From contig JAQBOV010000099.1 of the NCBI GenBank assembly GCA_028287895.1, positions 1-36,145 on the forward strand: a stretch of DNA of 36,145 nucleotides, in the 5' to 3' direction. The stretch is from Mucilaginibacter sp. Lineage in GTDB: Bacteria > Bacteroidota > Bacteroidia > Sphingobacteriales > Sphingobacteriaceae. Under the pieces are notes generated by a model. The model did not search any database, had not been told where the DNA came from, and was given only the letters and a program-made list of their open reading frames with translations. Made by a program: the position numbers and the translations under genes. This document shows, piece after piece, positions 1 to 8,545 of the stretch; position 1 is the stretch's first letter; each line of letters starts with the position of its first letter.

Positions 1-152
1 TGCTCAGATAATATGGCTCCCGGGTATTGACCAATATCGTAAAGTTTTCCTTTAATTTTACCGGCAGAGTAAAGCTTGCTTTTTTTTAAGTAAAAGCAAT
101 ATTCATTGTCTTTGTCAAGCAACGTCCCATATATAAAAATCAGGTCATTCAT
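1..152 (-). CDS. Gamma-glutamylcyclotransferase-like (AIG2/GGCT fold) protein, partial
   Basis: The first 50 residues of a minus-strand protein are visible; the rest lies beyond the window edge. It begins MNDLIFIYGTLL, and the YGTL signature at the first beta strand is the hallmark of the GGCT/AIG2 family. The later GKIKGKLYDIGQYPGA matches the family's usual G-x-L-Y-D-x-G-x-YPG segment. Known members release 5-oxoproline from gamma-glutamyl amines, dipeptides or glutathione; the catalytic Glu would be in the unseen part. It is divergent from a glutamine-synthetase-like ligase 102 bp away, so the two may form and remove gamma-glutamyl bonds on the same compound (inference). Confidence 0.75.
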   Translation of the reverse strand, partial: MNDLIFIYGTLLDKDNEYCFYLKKSKLYSAGKIKGKLYDIGQYPGAILSE

Positions 153-254
153 AATCCCGGCAATATAACCGTTCAAATAATTTCAGCCACAATTACCATT
201 ACTAATAATCGATATTATCCCTAACTTGCCCTGATTTTTTTCATACCGGTTATC

Positions 255-1613
255 ATGAATAAACAACAGATCATATCCTATTTAAAGGAAAAAGGCATTG
301 ATAAGATAAAATTTGCATTTGCAGATATTGATGGAGTTTTAAGAGGGAAAGTGATCCACCATAAAAAGTTTACCGACGGACTGGAAACCGGCTATGGCTT
401 TTGCGATGTTGTTTTTGGCTGGGATAGCGGCGATGTGTGCAATGAAAACATAAAACTTACCGGCTGGCACACCGGTTATCCGGATCAGCCTTGTCGTATT
501 GACCTGTCAACTTTCCGCACCGTTCCGTGGCAGGATAACATTCCGTTTTTTTTAGCCGATTTCAGCAAAGCCGATGGTAAAGACCTGCCCGTATGTCCAA
601 GAAGTTTGCTCAAAAGAATAGCAAAGCAGTGTGAAGCGGTGGGTTTTCATCCTGAGTTTGCCCAGGAATTTGAGTGGTTCAACTTCCGGGAAACACCACA
701 GAGCTTACAGGAAAAGAGTTTTACCAAATTAGAGACTTTAACCCCCGGTATGTTTGGTTATTCAATATTGCGCACATCAGAAAACAGCGAATTTTATTAT
801 GATCTTTTTAATCTGTTAATGCAGTTTAACATACCATTGGAAGGTTTACATACAGAAACCGGTCCGGGCGTGTATGAGGCTGCAATAATGCACGATCATG
901 TTTTAGAGGCCGCTGACAGGGCTGTATTATTAAAAACAGCTGTAAAGGAAATCGCCTATAAACATGGTATGATGTCAACCTTTATGGCTAAGTGGAATGA
1001 ACACCTGCCGGGTTGCGGGGGACATGTGCACCAAAGTTTGTGGAATAAGGAAAAGTCTGAAAACTTATTTTATGATACCAATGATGCAAACAAAATGAGC
1101 GAATTGCATAAGCATTACCTTGCCGGGCAGCTACACTGTTTGCCTCATATATTACCGATGTACGCCCCTACTATTAACAGTTATAAACGATTGGTCGAGG
1201 GTGCATGGGCGCCAACAACTAGGACCTGGGCTGTTGAAAACAGAACCACTGCTTTCCGTGTAGTAAATTCATCGCCCGCGTATACCCGGCTCGAAACCCG
1301 TATACCTGGTTCAGATACCAATCCATACCTTGCAATGTCCGCTGCACTTGCCTCCGGCTTGTATGGAATTAAAAATAAATTACCGCTAAACCTTCCTGCT
1401 ACTGCCGGCAATGCTTATCTCGACAATAAGAATGGAAATATTTCTTCCAATCTTTTTGATGCGGCAACCCTGATGAAAGATTCAAAAATTGCAAAAGAGC
1501 TATTTGGAGAAGACTTCGTTGAACATTATGCCCAAACCCGGCTATGGGAATGCCGGCAATTTGCCAAAAGCGTTACGGATTGGGAGTTGAAGAGGTATTT
1601 TGAGATTATTTAG
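255..1613 (+). CDS. Glutamine-synthetase-family ligase (probable gamma-glutamyl-amine ligase type)
   Basis: A 452-residue GS-fold protein, close to the usual length for class I GS relatives. The N-terminal beta-grasp domain (about 1-105) is followed by the catalytic domain. Visible signatures are EFAQEFEW (135-141; metal-binding Glu region), ETGPGVYEAA (201-210), GCGGHVHQSLW (253-263; ATP/ammonia-site His), NRTTAFRV (329-336) and RLETRIPGSDTNPYLA (345-360). No adenylylation-type C-terminal Tyr loop was recognised. The sequence departs from housekeeping GlnA, and its neighbours are a kinase, a HAD protein and a divergent cyclotransferase rather than nitrogen regulators. A PuuA-like role, ligating glutamate to an amine, is therefore more likely than bulk glutamine synthesis. 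The substrate is unknown. Confidence 0.85.
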   Translation: MNKQQIISYLKEKGIDKIKFAFADIDGVLRGKVIHHKKFTDGLETGYGFCDVVFGWDSGDVCNENIKLTGWHTGYPDQPCRIDLSTFRTVPWQDNIPFFLADFSKADGKDLPVCPRSLLKRIAKQCEAVGFHPEFAQEFEWFNFRETPQSLQEKSFTKLETLTPGMFGYSILRTSENSEFYYDLFNLLMQFNIPLEGLHTETGPGVYEAAIMHDHVLEAADRAVLLKTAVKEIAYKHGMMSTFMAKWNEHLPGCGGHVHQSLWNKEKSENLFYDTNDANKMSELHKHYLAGQLHCLPHILPMYAPTINSYKRLVEGAWAPTTRTWAVENRTTAFRVVNSSPAYTRLETRIPGSDTNPYLAMSAALASGLYGIKNKLPLNLPATAGNAYLDNKNGNISSNLFDAATLMKDSKIAKELFGEDFVEHYAQTRLWECRQFAKSVTDWELKRYFEII

Positions 1614-1660
1614 TATTGATAAAAAGAGTAATAAATGGCACACTGTGAATCTTGCTGACC

Positions 1661-1668
1661 TATCTTTG
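1661..1668 (+). promoter_or_regulatory. Candidate Bacteroidota -7 element (TATCTTTG)
   Basis: This octamer is a perfect match to TANNTTTG, 25 nt before the start codon of the APH-like kinase. No good TTTG -33 box is seen at the expected distance. It could give the kinase and HAD genes transcription independent of the GS-like gene. Confidence 0.4.
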
Positions 1669-1693
1669 CGCCCTCTGCGGTTAAATTAATCAA

Positions 1694-2731
1694 ATGGACT
1701 ACTCATTTATACTAAAAAAGGCCTGGGAAGGATACGATGCTTCAAAAACGATCCGCGATATCGAAGATATCAGCGCGATGGTTTCAACAAACCATGTGTT
1801 CAAAATAACATTTGATGATGATGATATCATCATTGCCAAACTATCACATTTTGGCAAATACGAGTACTTTAAGGAAGATCACCGCATTATACATAGCTTG
1901 TGTAATAACCTGTTGTATCCTTTTGAAAATGTATTATCAAAATCTTTATTAAAAAATAACCGGGTTTATATTTACCGGCATAGGCAGGGTAAAGAAGATG
2001 CCTGGGTTGTGTTTTATAATCCAACCCGCATAGCCGAGCTGATGCCACGGCGTTTGGATGAGCATCATATTATTAAACTGGGGCAGCAGATCGGTAAATT
2101 CCATAAGGCATGTTCAAGAGTTAAAAATGTGCTTCCTAAGTCATCAAAGACATTGCGCACCGATATTTATGCGCTCCAGAAGCATCTGGAGAAAAGTGAA
2201 AAGCAATTTGGCTCCGCGTTAAAAGCCGAACTTCTGAAATATCATTGCGAACTGTTTTTAAGGAACCGTTCTAAATATAATATGAAATCTTTTGAGATTA
2301 TACCGGTATTTATCGATTGGAACATTGGAAATTTCTCGGTTACCAAAGAGTTGGAATTATATTCGAGATGGGACTATGACTGGTTCAGAATGAGCTACCG
2401 TGTGCTGGATTTCTATTTCTTTAGCCGGGTGGTATCGGATATCGGCGACCGCACGGTATTTAGTTATGGCATCAACACGCTGATGGAGGACAGGTTTATT
2501 CTTTTTTTACAGGAATACCACAAAGTCAATCCTTTAACGGCTGATGAAATCCGTTTCCTGAAAGAGGCATATCGCTTTTTTATATTAAATTACGTCATCA
2601 AGGATGGCAAATATTTTTTTAATGAGCAGTATGCTAAGAAATTACAGGCAGAGGCTTTTGATACTTATCTTCCCTCTGTTGACAGGGATTTTGACGCAGA
2701 AAAGATCATTGAAGCTTTAAAATTGAACTAA
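1694..2731 (+). CDS. APH/choline-kinase-fold phosphotransferase
   Basis: A 345-residue protein with the layout of the aminoglycoside/choline kinase family. A likely ATP-binding Lys lies in IIIAKL (about 49). The catalytic loop reads FIDWNIGN (206-213), corresponding to the family HGDxHxxN: Asp208 and Asn213 are kept but the leading His is Phe. The metal-binding Asp is in SRWDYDW (224-230). It is probably a cytosolic small-molecule kinase acting on an amine- or hydroxyl-bearing compound. It sits 80 bp after the GS-like ligase and 39 bp before a HAD protein, suggesting one pathway. Homoserine, choline or ethanolamine kinase-like roles are possible and cannot be told apart here. It should not be read as an antibiotic resistance gene. 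Confidence 0.75.
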   Translation: MDYSFILKKAWEGYDASKTIRDIEDISAMVSTNHVFKITFDDDDIIIAKLSHFGKYEYFKEDHRIIHSLCNNLLYPFENVLSKSLLKNNRVYIYRHRQGKEDAWVVFYNPTRIAELMPRRLDEHHIIKLGQQIGKFHKACSRVKNVLPKSSKTLRTDIYALQKHLEKSEKQFGSALKAELLKYHCELFLRNRSKYNMKSFEIIPVFIDWNIGNFSVTKELELYSRWDYDWFRMSYRVLDFYFFSRVVSDIGDRTVFSYGINTLMEDRFILFLQEYHKVNPLTADEIRFLKEAYRFFILNYVIKDGKYFFNEQYAKKLQAEAFDTYLPSVDRDFDAEKIIEALKLN

Positions 2732-2770
2732 AATAAAACTTAATATAAAACAACCATCAACTAATTACAT

Positions 2771-3640
2771 ATGAAGCACGTAGATAACTTTAAATCTATA
2801 ATTGACCGATATAAAGTGGTCTTTTTTGATGCTTTTGGTGTTATTAAAAACTATTCTGGCCTGGTTGATGGTATTGAGAAAACATTTGCCTATCTCCAAA
2901 GAGAGAAAAAAGAGTATTATATTGTCACCAATGATGCTTCGCGCAGCCCGGTGCAACTGGCTGAATCCTATCACAGAATGGGTTTAACTGCTATAACCCA
3001 TGATCGGATTGTTTCATCGGGAATGCTTACCAAGGAATATCTTGATCTTAAAGTACAGGATGGCATTGTAGCCTATTTAGGCACACCAAATTCAGCGCAC
3101 TATATTGAAGGATCTGGATTGCAAACCCTGCCTATGAGTGCGGTCAATGAAGGTAATATGGATAAAGTGAGCGCATTGATATTCCTGGATGATGAAGGCT
3201 TTGACTGGTGCGAAGACTTAAACAAAACGGTAAACCTGCTGCGCAAAAAAACAATCCCTGCCATTGTGGCCAACACAGATCGTGCTTATCCTCTTTCGGT
3301 AAGCAATGTATCGATCGCCATAGGCGGTATCGCTGCTATGGTCGAGAGTGTGGTAGGCAAGCAATTTATCCGCTTTGGCAAACCCGACTCGCAAATGTTC
3401 ATGTTTGCTTTTGACCTGATACGCGAGTACCGGCAGATCAGCAAAAGTGACATCGTAATGGTCGGTGATACTTTAAACACGGATATTTTAGGCGGTAATA
3501 AATTCGGATTGGATACCGTATTGGTATTGTCGGGCAATACACTGGCAAAAGATTATGAAACCCGCATAACCGCCACCGGGATCATGCCTACCTATATCTG
3601 CGATTCGGCTGTAGTTGACCTCAGCGGACTGGACTTCTAA
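2771..3640 (+). CDS. HAD-superfamily class IIA (NagD-like) hydrolase
   Basis: A 289-residue cytosolic HAD protein. Motif I is FFDAFGVI with nucleophile Asp20, motif II is VTNDAS (52-57), the Lys is in FGKPDSQMF (Lys204) and motif III is MVGDTLNTD (230-238). The large C2-type cap between motifs II and III fits class IIA. Motif I reads D-A-F, so the second Asp that serves as acid/base in most HAD phosphatases is absent. A NagD-like phosphatase would normally have it, so either the chemistry differs or catalysis is compromised. It is the last gene of the ligase/kinase/HAD set, followed by a terminator. A phosphatase acting on the product of the upstream kinase is conceivable but unproven. Confidence 0.78.
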   Translation: MKHVDNFKSIIDRYKVVFFDAFGVIKNYSGLVDGIEKTFAYLQREKKEYYIVTNDASRSPVQLAESYHRMGLTAITHDRIVSSGMLTKEYLDLKVQDGIVAYLGTPNSAHYIEGSGLQTLPMSAVNEGNMDKVSALIFLDDEGFDWCEDLNKTVNLLRKKTIPAIVANTDRAYPLSVSNVSIAIGGIAAMVESVVGKQFIRFGKPDSQMFMFAFDLIREYRQISKSDIVMVGDTLNTDILGGNKFGLDTVLVLSGNTLAKDYETRITATGIMPTYICDSAVVDLSGLDF

Positions 3641-3657
3641 GTCAAAAAAATATTTCC

Positions 3658-3687
3658 ATGTAATTAATTGTATTTATTACATTTTTT
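3658..3687 (+). terminator. Intrinsic terminator after the HAD gene
   Basis: A 7-bp stem ATGTAAT/ATTACAT (3658-3664 with 3676-3682) and an 11-nt loop are followed by a run of six T. It lies 17 bp after the HAD stop codon and separates the ligase/kinase/HAD set from the glycoside hydrolase. Confidence 0.55.
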
Positions 3688-3736
3688 ATCAACTTAGCAT
3701 TTCCGGGAATTAACCTTGCCTGCGATCACTAATGAT

Positions 3737-4819
3737 ATGAGAATTACAAACCTACTAATAATAACCTCATTTCTTCTTTTGGCCATATTATCTTCACAGG
3801 CGCAAACGTCAAAATCCGGCGTTTGGCCGGCAGAGAAAGCCAATTCATGGTATGTCAAACACAAATGGATAAACGGTGCTAATTTTACCCCAAGCACGGC
3901 CATTAACCAATTGGAAATGTGGCAGGCTGATACATTTGATTCCCAAACTATTGACCGAGAGCTGGGTTATGCTGAGCGTATTGGCTTTAATACAATGCGG
4001 GTGTTTTTGCACAGCATGGCCTGGCAGCAAGATCCCAAAGGATTTAAGCAGCGGGTAAACGGCTATTTATCTATTGCCGACAAACATCGCATCCAAACCA
4101 TATTCGTATTTATGGATGATTGCTGGAATCCCAGCGCTAAAACCGGCAAACAACCGGAACCTAAAACCGGCATTCATAATTCCGGCTGGCTGCAGGACCC
4201 TGGTAAGCGAATAACAGAACCTGGTGAAACGGCCTTGCTTCAAAAATATGTCACCGATGTTTTGGTCACTTTTAAACATGATAGACGTATTTTATTATGG
4301 GATTTATTCAATGAGCCAGGCAACAGTTCAAAAAATAGCGGTTCACTAGCTTTACTGACAAAGATATTCTCCTGGGCACGTATTGTAAACCCTGACCAGC
4401 CGCTCAGCGCGGGATTATGGGACTGGAAGCTGGAAAAACTCAATACATTCCAACTCACCCACTCGGATATAATTACTTATCATAATTATGAAGACCCTGA
4501 CAAGCACCAGCGTGTTATACAAATTTTAAAAGCGAATGGCCGGCCGGTTATCTGTACCGAATATATGGCCCGGTTACGCAACAGTACCTTTGAAAACACC
4601 ATGCCCATGCTGAAAAAGGAAAATGTGGGGGCGATTAACTGGGGACTGGTTTCGGGAAAAACAAATACCATTTATGCCTGGGACACCCCGATGCCCAACG
4701 GCGACGAGCCTAAAGTTTGGTTCCATGATGTTTTCAGAAAAGATGGCGAACCCTATAAACAGGATGAAGCCGACCTGATCAGACAATTAAATAACAAACA
4801 ATCAATTAAGCGCTTATAA
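3737..4819 (+). CDS. Exported cellulase-like (GH5/clan A TIM-barrel) glycoside hydrolase
   Basis: About 360 residues from the chosen ATG; a TTG 21 bp upstream is possible, but the ATG places MRITNLLIITSFLLLAIL directly as a signal peptide ending near SSQAQ. The mature part looks like a TIM barrel: N-G-A-N-F near the start, the acid/base Glu in LFNEPGN after strand 4, and the nucleophile Glu candidate in ICTEYMAR after strand 7, plus a W-G-L strand-8 segment. That Glu pair is typical of clan GH-A. It probably acts in the periplasm or outside on a beta-linked polysaccharide or oligosaccharide. The next gene, 25 bp on, encodes aldose 1-epimerase, so released sugars would be mutarotated for uptake. 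The exact GH family and substrate cannot be set from sequence alone. Confidence 0.72.
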   Translation: MRITNLLIITSFLLLAILSSQAQTSKSGVWPAEKANSWYVKHKWINGANFTPSTAINQLEMWQADTFDSQTIDRELGYAERIGFNTMRVFLHSMAWQQDPKGFKQRVNGYLSIADKHRIQTIFVFMDDCWNPSAKTGKQPEPKTGIHNSGWLQDPGKRITEPGETALLQKYVTDVLVTFKHDRRILLWDLFNEPGNSSKNSGSLALLTKIFSWARIVNPDQPLSAGLWDWKLEKLNTFQLTHSDIITYHNYEDPDKHQRVIQILKANGRPVICTEYMARLRNSTFENTMPMLKKENVGAINWGLVSGKTNTIYAWDTPMPNGDEPKVWFHDVFRKDGEPYKQDEADLIRQLNNKQSIKRL

Positions 4820-4844
4820 AAACAATCCATAAAACAATAATCCT

Positions 4845-6017
4845 ATGAATTTAAGGAATTTATCCTGGGGCATGTTATCAGCTTGCATAACTGTCCTTGG
4901 AGCTTGCAATCAACCAACCAATAAAACAAGTACAACAACTACGATGAAAGACAGTATTACCTACGGAAAGCTACCGGCTGACTCGGCCTTTGAAAAAACA
5001 ATTGACGGAAAACAAACTCACTTATATGTTTTAAAGAATAAAAACGGCATGCAAGCGGCCATTACAAATTTTGGTGGCCGTTTAGTGACGTTGCTGGTAG
5101 CTGACAGCAGCGGTAAAATGATTGATGTATCTGTCGGAATTGGCAGTATAGACGGTTATGTAAAATCAACCGAACGCTATTATGGAGCAACGATAGGAAG
5201 ATATGGTAACCGTATTGCCAAAGGTCATTTTACTTTAGATGGCAAACAATATACCCTGGCCACAAACAATCCGCCCAATATGCTGCACGGTGGAAAAAAA
5301 GGTTATCAGGATGTAGTTTGGGATGCAAAAAGGATCAACGATCACACATTAGAGCTGACCTACCTGTCTAAAGACATGGAAGAGGGTTTTCCCGGTAATT
5401 TGAATATCAAAGTAACTTACTCTTTAACTGATGATAATGCATTTAAATGCAATTATGAAGCTACTACAGATAAAATAACAATAGTTAACCTGACCAATCA
5501 CGCTTACTTTAACCTCAATGGTGAAGGCAGCGGCACAATACTGAATCACCTGGTACAATTTAAAGCGGATCATTATACACCCGTTGATTCCACCTTAATC
5601 CCGACAGGGAAAATTGAACCGGTGAAGGGTACACCATTCGACTTCAGTACCCCGGCCACCATAGGCGCCCGGATCAATGATGCCAATGAACAATTGAAAA
5701 ATGGTAAAGGTTATGATCATAATTTTGTATTGAACAAGCATGATATTACCCAGCCAATTGCCACCGTTAAGGGTGACAAAACCGGTATCGTGATGGAAAT
5801 ATACACCGATGAACCCGGCCTGCAATTTTACAGTGGGAACTTCATGCAGGGAAAAAATACGATGAAATACGGTGAAAAAGATGATTACCGCACTGCCTTT
5901 GCAATGGAAACTCAGCATTATCCGGACTCACCAAATCAGCCGCAGTTTCCATCAACGGTATTAAAACCCGGACAGGTTTACAAAACACAATCGATATATA
6001 AGTTCCAAAGCAAGTAG
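4845..6017 (+). CDS. galM: Aldose 1-epimerase (galactose mutarotase), lipoprotein
   Basis: A 390-residue GalM-family protein interconverting alpha and beta anomers of aldoses. An N-terminal lipoprotein signal ends at VLGAC (Cys about 20). GalM signatures include ATIGRYGNRIAKG, NMLHGG, the catalytic His region NLTNHAYFNLNG, a substrate-binding GKGYDHNF, and the catalytic Glu region FAMETQHYPDSPNQP near the C-terminus. It would be anchored in the periplasm, where it can act on sugars released by the upstream hydrolase. A hairpin terminator follows. The assignment as mutarotase is firm; substrate range is not known. Confidence 0.9.
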   Translation: MNLRNLSWGMLSACITVLGACNQPTNKTSTTTTMKDSITYGKLPADSAFEKTIDGKQTHLYVLKNKNGMQAAITNFGGRLVTLLVADSSGKMIDVSVGIGSIDGYVKSTERYYGATIGRYGNRIAKGHFTLDGKQYTLATNNPPNMLHGGKKGYQDVVWDAKRINDHTLELTYLSKDMEEGFPGNLNIKVTYSLTDDNAFKCNYEATTDKITIVNLTNHAYFNLNGEGSGTILNHLVQFKADHYTPVDSTLIPTGKIEPVKGTPFDFSTPATIGARINDANEQLKNGKGYDHNFVLNKHDITQPIATVKGDKTGIVMEIYTDEPGLQFYSGNFMQGKNTMKYGEKDDYRTAFAMETQHYPDSPNQPQFPSTVLKPGQVYKTQSIYKFQSK

Positions 6018-6049
6018 AGGCCAGGGAAATTGCAACTTAAAAAAATAAC

Positions 6050-6083
6050 AATCCTGTTACCGATGAGTTAACAGGATTTTTTA
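6050..6083 (+). terminator. Intrinsic terminator after galM
   Basis: A perfect 10-bp stem AATCCTGTTA/TAACAGGATT (6050-6059 with 6069-6078) and a 9-nt loop run into a T-rich tail. It isolates the Moco genes from the sugar genes upstream. Confidence 0.75.
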
Positions 6084-6146
6084 TACAATAAAACGACATT
6101 CTGCTGATTTGGAATATTTACCTTTACAGCTTATAATATCATTGCA

Positions 6147-7136
6147 TTGTTAACAGATAATCACGGTAGAAAAATTAATTATCTGCGTCTGGCGGTAACC
6201 GACAGGTGCAACCTGCGCTGTTTTTATTGCATGCCCGAAGAGGGTTTGAACTGGCTTTCGCGAAAGGAACTGATGACCTATGAGGAAATGCTGCAAACCT
6301 GCTCCCTGCTGGTAAAAATGGGTATAGAGAAAATCCGCGTTACCGGTGGCGAGCCTTTCGTGCGTAAGGATATTATGCAGTTATTGACCTCCCTGTCTGA
6401 TCTTCCCGGATTAAACGAGTTGACTATAACCACCAATGGAGTGTTAACAGCACCGTTTGTACCCGAGTTAAAAAAAATTGGTGTTCGTTCCGTTAATCTA
6501 AGTTTAGATACGCTTGATCCTAATAGATTTTTTACTATAACCAGGCGCGATGAATTTTCGAGGGTGATGGAAACCTTTCATGAATTGCTAAAACACGATA
6601 TAGAAGTAAAGATCAATGCCGTGGTAATGGACGGAAAAAACACGCAGGATATTATCCCTTTGGCTGAACTGACTAAAGAACTGCCTGTAAAGGTGAGATT
6701 TATTGAAGAAATGCCATTTAACGGAGAGGGGCATGTTTACCAGGGACTGCAATGGGATTATATCCGCATCCTGGCTGAGATCAAACAAAAATACCCCACA
6801 ATAGAGAAGCTGACTGATCCGGCAAATTCCACTTCGTACAATTATCAAATACCTGGTCATAAAGGCAGTGTGGGAATCATTGCAGCCTATTCACGTACAT
6901 TTTGCGGCACGTGCAACCGCGTCCGCATTACACCGCAGGGAACATTAAAAACCTGTTTATATGATAATGGGGTATTGAATATGAAGGATTTGATGCGTAA
7001 TGGCGTAAAGGATACTGATTTACAAGCTGCTCTTCTTGATGCATTCAATCACCGCTTTAAAAATGGATGGGAAGCAGAACATAACCGGAACATAAATGAT
7101 CCGGCACATGAATCAATGGCGACGATTGGCGGCTAA
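6147..7136 (+). CDS. moaA: GTP 3',8-cyclase MoaA
   Basis: A 329-residue radical SAM enzyme for the first step of Moco synthesis, converting GTP to 3',8-cyclo-H2-GTP. The N-terminal SAM cluster is CNLRCFYC (Cys21, 25, 28), followed by the TGGEP motif (66-70). The C-terminal GTP-binding cluster is FCGTCNRVR with a later Cys (Cys253, 256, 270). It ends in ATIGG; the terminal Gly-Gly is needed in known MoaA proteins. The reading frame has no ATG before the conserved INYLRLAVTDRC, so a TTG at 6147 is taken as start; an ATT codon six bases earlier is a less likely alternative. A TACCTTTA box at 6119-6126 could be its -7 element. It is followed 59 bp later by moeA. Confidence 0.95.
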   Translation: MLTDNHGRKINYLRLAVTDRCNLRCFYCMPEEGLNWLSRKELMTYEEMLQTCSLLVKMGIEKIRVTGGEPFVRKDIMQLLTSLSDLPGLNELTITTNGVLTAPFVPELKKIGVRSVNLSLDTLDPNRFFTITRRDEFSRVMETFHELLKHDIEVKINAVVMDGKNTQDIIPLAELTKELPVKVRFIEEMPFNGEGHVYQGLQWDYIRILAEIKQKYPTIEKLTDPANSTSYNYQIPGHKGSVGIIAAYSRTFCGTCNRVRITPQGTLKTCLYDNGVLNMKDLMRNGVKDTDLQAALLDAFNHRFKNGWEAEHNRNINDPAHESMATIGG

Positions 7137-7195
7137 GTTCCTTTAAATCTCACTGTTAACCGGAGAGACTTATAGGAAAATAAAAACGAATAATT

Positions 7196-8404
7196 ATGAC
7201 GACGGTTGAACAAGCCGAAGAACTCATTCAGGCACAGGTGCAGGATTACGGCACCGAAAGCATTCCATTTGAATCAGCTTTAGGGCGCTCATTAGCTGAA
7301 GATATTTCAGCTGATCGTGATCTTCCTCCTTTTAACCGTGTAACAATGGATGGCATTGCCGTTTGCTATCAATCCGTTGAGAAAGGTATCCTATCTTTTC
7401 GTATAAAAGCTACCCAGGCTGCTGGAGACATTCCGGTTGATATTAACCAGACTGAAGAATGCATCGAGATCATGACGGGTGCAGCCTTGCCAGCATCATT
7501 GGATACGGTTATCCGGTATGAAGATATTGATATCAAAGACAACACGGCTAAGCTTCTGGTATCTGATGTAAAAAGGGGGCAAAACCTGCATTTAAAAGGC
7601 ACCGATAAAAAGAAAGATGAAGTAATGGCGGCCAAAGGTCAGCTTATTACTCCTGCAATTATCAGTTTGGCGGCATCCGTAGGCAAAGTTGAGTTATTGG
7701 TAAAAAAAATGCCTCGTGTGGTGATCATTTCCTCGGGTGATGAATTAGTGAATGTCAACGAGCAGCCTTCGCCTGTCCAGATCAGGAAATCAAACAGTTA
7801 TACTATAAAAGCTGTATTGCATCAAAACGCAGCCAAAGCCGATTTGCTGCATATTCCTGACGACCTGCGGGCAACGCGAGAAAAAATTGGCTACTGTCTT
7901 GAAAATTATGATGTTATCTTAATGACAGGGGGAATCAGCATGGGTAAATTTGATTATATACCCAAAGCACTGGATGAAATGAATGTGAAAACCGTATTTC
8001 ATAAAGTAAGTCAGCGCCCCGGCAAGCCATTTTGGTTTGGCAGGCATGATAACGGGGTTCTGGTATTTGCATTTCCGGGGAACCCGGTGGCTACTTTTAT
8101 GTGCCTGCACCGGTACTTCTTACCATGGCTGTCAGCCGGTCAGGAACTAAACGGAAAATCACCGGTTTATGCCATTTTAGATCAGGATCTTATTTTTAAG
8201 CCCGCCCTGCAATATTTTTTACAGGTAAAACTGGAATTTAATGACAGGGCGCAAATATTAGCTAAGCCTATACCCGGAAATGGTTCGGGTGATTTTGCTA
8301 ACTTAGCAGATACGGATGCTTTTATGGAATTACCGATGCAAGGGGATGAATTTAAAAAAGGTGAAGTATTCAGAATATGGCCTTTTAATTGTTTGAATCA
8401 CTGA
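7196..8404 (+). CDS. moeA: Molybdopterin molybdenumtransferase MoeA
   Basis: A 402-residue cytosolic enzyme that inserts molybdenum into adenylylated molybdopterin. It shows the usual order of domains I/II (start PPFNRVTMDGIAV, then IMTGAALP), domain III with VIISSGDELV and the MTGGISMGKFDYI Mg/AMP-site segment, FAFPGNPVATF, and a C-terminal beta domain (IV). Length matches the family. The stop codon lies inside an imperfect inverted repeat that extends into the next intergenic region, and the gene is separated from moaC by 380 bp holding a pseudogene. MogA or MoaB, which normally makes the adenylylated substrate, is not in the window. Confidence 0.94.
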   Translation: MTTVEQAEELIQAQVQDYGTESIPFESALGRSLAEDISADRDLPPFNRVTMDGIAVCYQSVEKGILSFRIKATQAAGDIPVDINQTEECIEIMTGAALPASLDTVIRYEDIDIKDNTAKLLVSDVKRGQNLHLKGTDKKKDEVMAAKGQLITPAIISLAASVGKVELLVKKMPRVVIISSGDELVNVNEQPSPVQIRKSNSYTIKAVLHQNAAKADLLHIPDDLRATREKIGYCLENYDVILMTGGISMGKFDYIPKALDEMNVKTVFHKVSQRPGKPFWFGRHDNGVLVFAFPGNPVATFMCLHRYFLPWLSAGQELNGKSPVYAILDQDLIFKPALQYFLQVKLEFNDRAQILAKPIPGNGSGDFANLADTDAFMELPMQGDEFKKGEVFRIWPFNCLNH

Positions 8405-8475
8405 TTTAAATGATTTATGACTTCACAGATCATGGGATATAATCCATCATTCAGTTGAATCTGTGATTCAGACAA
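8395..8475. repeat. Degenerate intergenic repeat with inverted-repeat ends
   Basis: The arms GAATCACTGATT (8395-8406) and AATCTGTGATTC (8458-8469) are complementary at 11 of 12 positions. A second, overlapping pair CACAGAT/ATCTGTG (8424-8430 with 8459-8465) and a GGGATATAATCC segment lie within. The tail TTCAGAC is shared with another intergenic spacer at 12054-12060. It overlaps the moeA stop codon, so it may shape the 3' end of the mRNA. Its nature (mobile repeat or RNA structure) is unresolved. Confidence 0.5.
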
Positions 8476-8545
8476 AAAATATATAATAAAAACCCTGGCC
8501 ATTATCCTTTGAATAGAGTCATGCAGGTACAGCCGGCTAAGTCAT

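Noticed and set aside
1694..2731. Aminoglycoside resistance gene
   Set aside because: Only the fold is shared; the catalytic loop lacks the leading His, and the neighbours indicate metabolism.
5595..5918. 107-codon minus-strand frame in galM
   Set aside because: Antisense shadow of the epimerase.
6084..6146. Moco riboswitch before moaA
   Set aside because: Too little space after the galM terminator, and no matching conserved segments.
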